From NCBI RefSeq assembly GCF_014647835.1, contig NZ_BMPY01000015.1:62001-126000 (forward strand): a DNA stretch of 64,000 bases, in the 5' to 3' direction. Every line of letters starts with the position of its first letter. The first letter of the stretch is position 1. Below are positions 63,399 through 64,000 of this stretch, one piece after another. The translations under genes were made by a program, and so were the position numbers. A model generated the notes under the pieces. It searched no databases and had not been told where the DNA came from. It was given only the letters and a program-made list of their open reading frames with translations. The stretch is from Microbispora rosea subsp. aerata (GTDB lineage Bacteria > Actinomycetota > Actinomycetes > Streptosporangiales > Streptosporangiaceae).

Positions 63399-64000
63399 TC
63401 ACTGGCGGAACCGGGCCCGTCCTTCGCCGGGGACGACCTCGCCCAGCACCCAGGCGGGCAGGCCGCGACTCGCCAGCAGGGCGAGTGCCTTGTCCGCTTC
63501 CGCCGCGGGCACGATCGCGCACATGCCCACGCCGAGGTTGAACGTCTTGTCCATCTCCTCCTGCGGCACGCCGCCGTACCCGGCCAACACCTCGAAGATC
63601 GCGGGCGGGGTCCAGGAGCCGCGGTCGAGGAGCGCGTCCACCGTGCCGGGCAGAGACCTGGCCAGGTTGGCCGCCAGCCCCCCGCCGGTGATGTGCGCCA
63701 GGGCGTGCACCTCGGTCTCCCGGATGAGCGCCAGGCAGTCCAGCGAGTAGATGCGCGTGGGCTCCAGCAGTTCTTCGCCGAGCGTACGGCCCAGCTCGGG
63801 CAGCTCCTGCTCCAGACGCAGCCCGGCATTCTTGATCACATGCCTGACCAGGGAGTATCCGTTGGAGTGCACGCCGCTGGAGGCCAGCCCGAGCACCACG
63901 TCTCCCGGCACGACCCGGTCGGGTCCGAGCAGCTCGTCCGCCTCGACGACCCCGGTGCCCGCGCCCGCGAGGTCGTACTCGTCGGGGCCCATCGCGCCGG
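63399..64000 (-). CDS. purM: Phosphoribosylformylglycinamidine cyclo-ligase, C-terminal part
   Basis: The last 199 codons of PurM; the frame is open to the window edge. Visible motifs: DEYDLAGAGTGVVEAD, DVVLGLASSGVHSNGYSLVR, ALAHITGGGLAANLAR and FNLGVGMCAIVP, the conserved ATP-binding and dimer regions. PurM closes the imidazole ring (FGAM to AIR) in purine synthesis. The gene lies at its usual position near DUF3073 and bldC. Confidence 0.95.
   Translation of the reverse strand, partial: GAMGPDEYDLAGAGTGVVEADELLGPDRVVPGDVVLGLASSGVHSNGYSLVRHVIKNAGLRLEQELPELGRTLGEELLEPTRIYSLDCLALIRETEVHALAHITGGGLAANLARSLPGTVDALLDRGSWTPPAIFEVLAGYGGVPQEEMDKTFNLGVGMCAIVPAAEADKALALLASRGLPAWVLGEVVPGEGRARFRQ

Overview
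The window is about 70% GC with codon use, strong purine-rich ribosome binding sites and gene families typical of a filamentous actinomycete. The bldC - hypothetical - branched-chain amino-acid dehydrogenase - DUF3073 - purM block at the right end (59.0-64.0 kb) is a conserved actinomycete neighbourhood. Secreted CBM2-bearing glycoside-acting enzymes, a class F sortase and an IS1380-type element would fit Streptosporangiales, but a species cannot be named from the sequence. I see no rRNA operon, CRISPR array, prophage or replication origin.

Layout. 0-3.6 kb: acyltransferase end, a small secreted protein and a glucuronoyl esterase with a cellulose-binding module. 3.68-7.55 kb: a patch of broken DNA (internally deleted IS1380 element with TTAA target duplications, headless ABC-transporter ATPase, penicillin-binding-protein fragment) around an intact, translationally coupled pair: a CobJ-like tetrapyrrole-methylase-fold enzyme and a threonine-synthase-like PLP enzyme. 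7.76-10 kb: a fatty-acid desaturase with its ferredoxin-type reductase. 10.3-13.2 kb: small orphan proteins, a 1 kb gap with strong hairpins, and a frameshifted PIMT-type methyltransferase. 13.6-20.3 kb: tRNA-Lys, glutaryl-CoA dehydrogenase, PspC protein, MFS exporter, a minimal metallopeptidase, a TetR regulator whose divergent exporter has been reduced to a stub, a metallophosphoesterase and a tRNA-Glu/Asp/Phe cluster. 20.4-31.8 kb: lipoprotein, lgt, a 31-codon peptide plus prolyl oligopeptidase unit, DUF916 protein, purple-acid-type phosphatase, HupE/UreJ-like membrane protein, BMP-like lipoprotein and a TPR protein. 31.9-46.6 kb: secreted beta-helix protein behind a 16-bp palindrome, class F sortase, GT2 glycosyltransferase, fused 5-oxoprolinase/hydantoinase, GH-A/FN3/CBM2 hydrolase, FAD monooxygenase and dihydrolipoyl dehydrogenase. 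46.7-58.3 kb: SRPBCC protein, LLM oxidoreductase, secreted-repeat lipoprotein, pyrD, copper-chaperone-like protein, GH20 hexosaminidase, lipoprotein amidase, LacI and TetR regulators. 59.0-64.0 kb: bldC to purM.

The most unusual global signal is a family of degenerate tandem repeats in the intergenic spaces. At several loci the repeat unit is recognisably a copy of the last 20-50 bases of the adjacent gene, including its stop codon, reiterated downstream (prolyl oligopeptidase, oxoprolinase, copper chaperone, LacI, sortase, lpd, TetR). Similar repeats have expanded inside some proteins (oxoprolinase linker, DUF916 N-terminus, acyltransferase tail).

The best candidates for undescribed biology are this gene-end repeat process, the peptide/hairpin/prolyl-oligopeptidase unit at 22.6-24.9 kb, and the methylase/PLP-enzyme pair at 4.6-6.5 kb.
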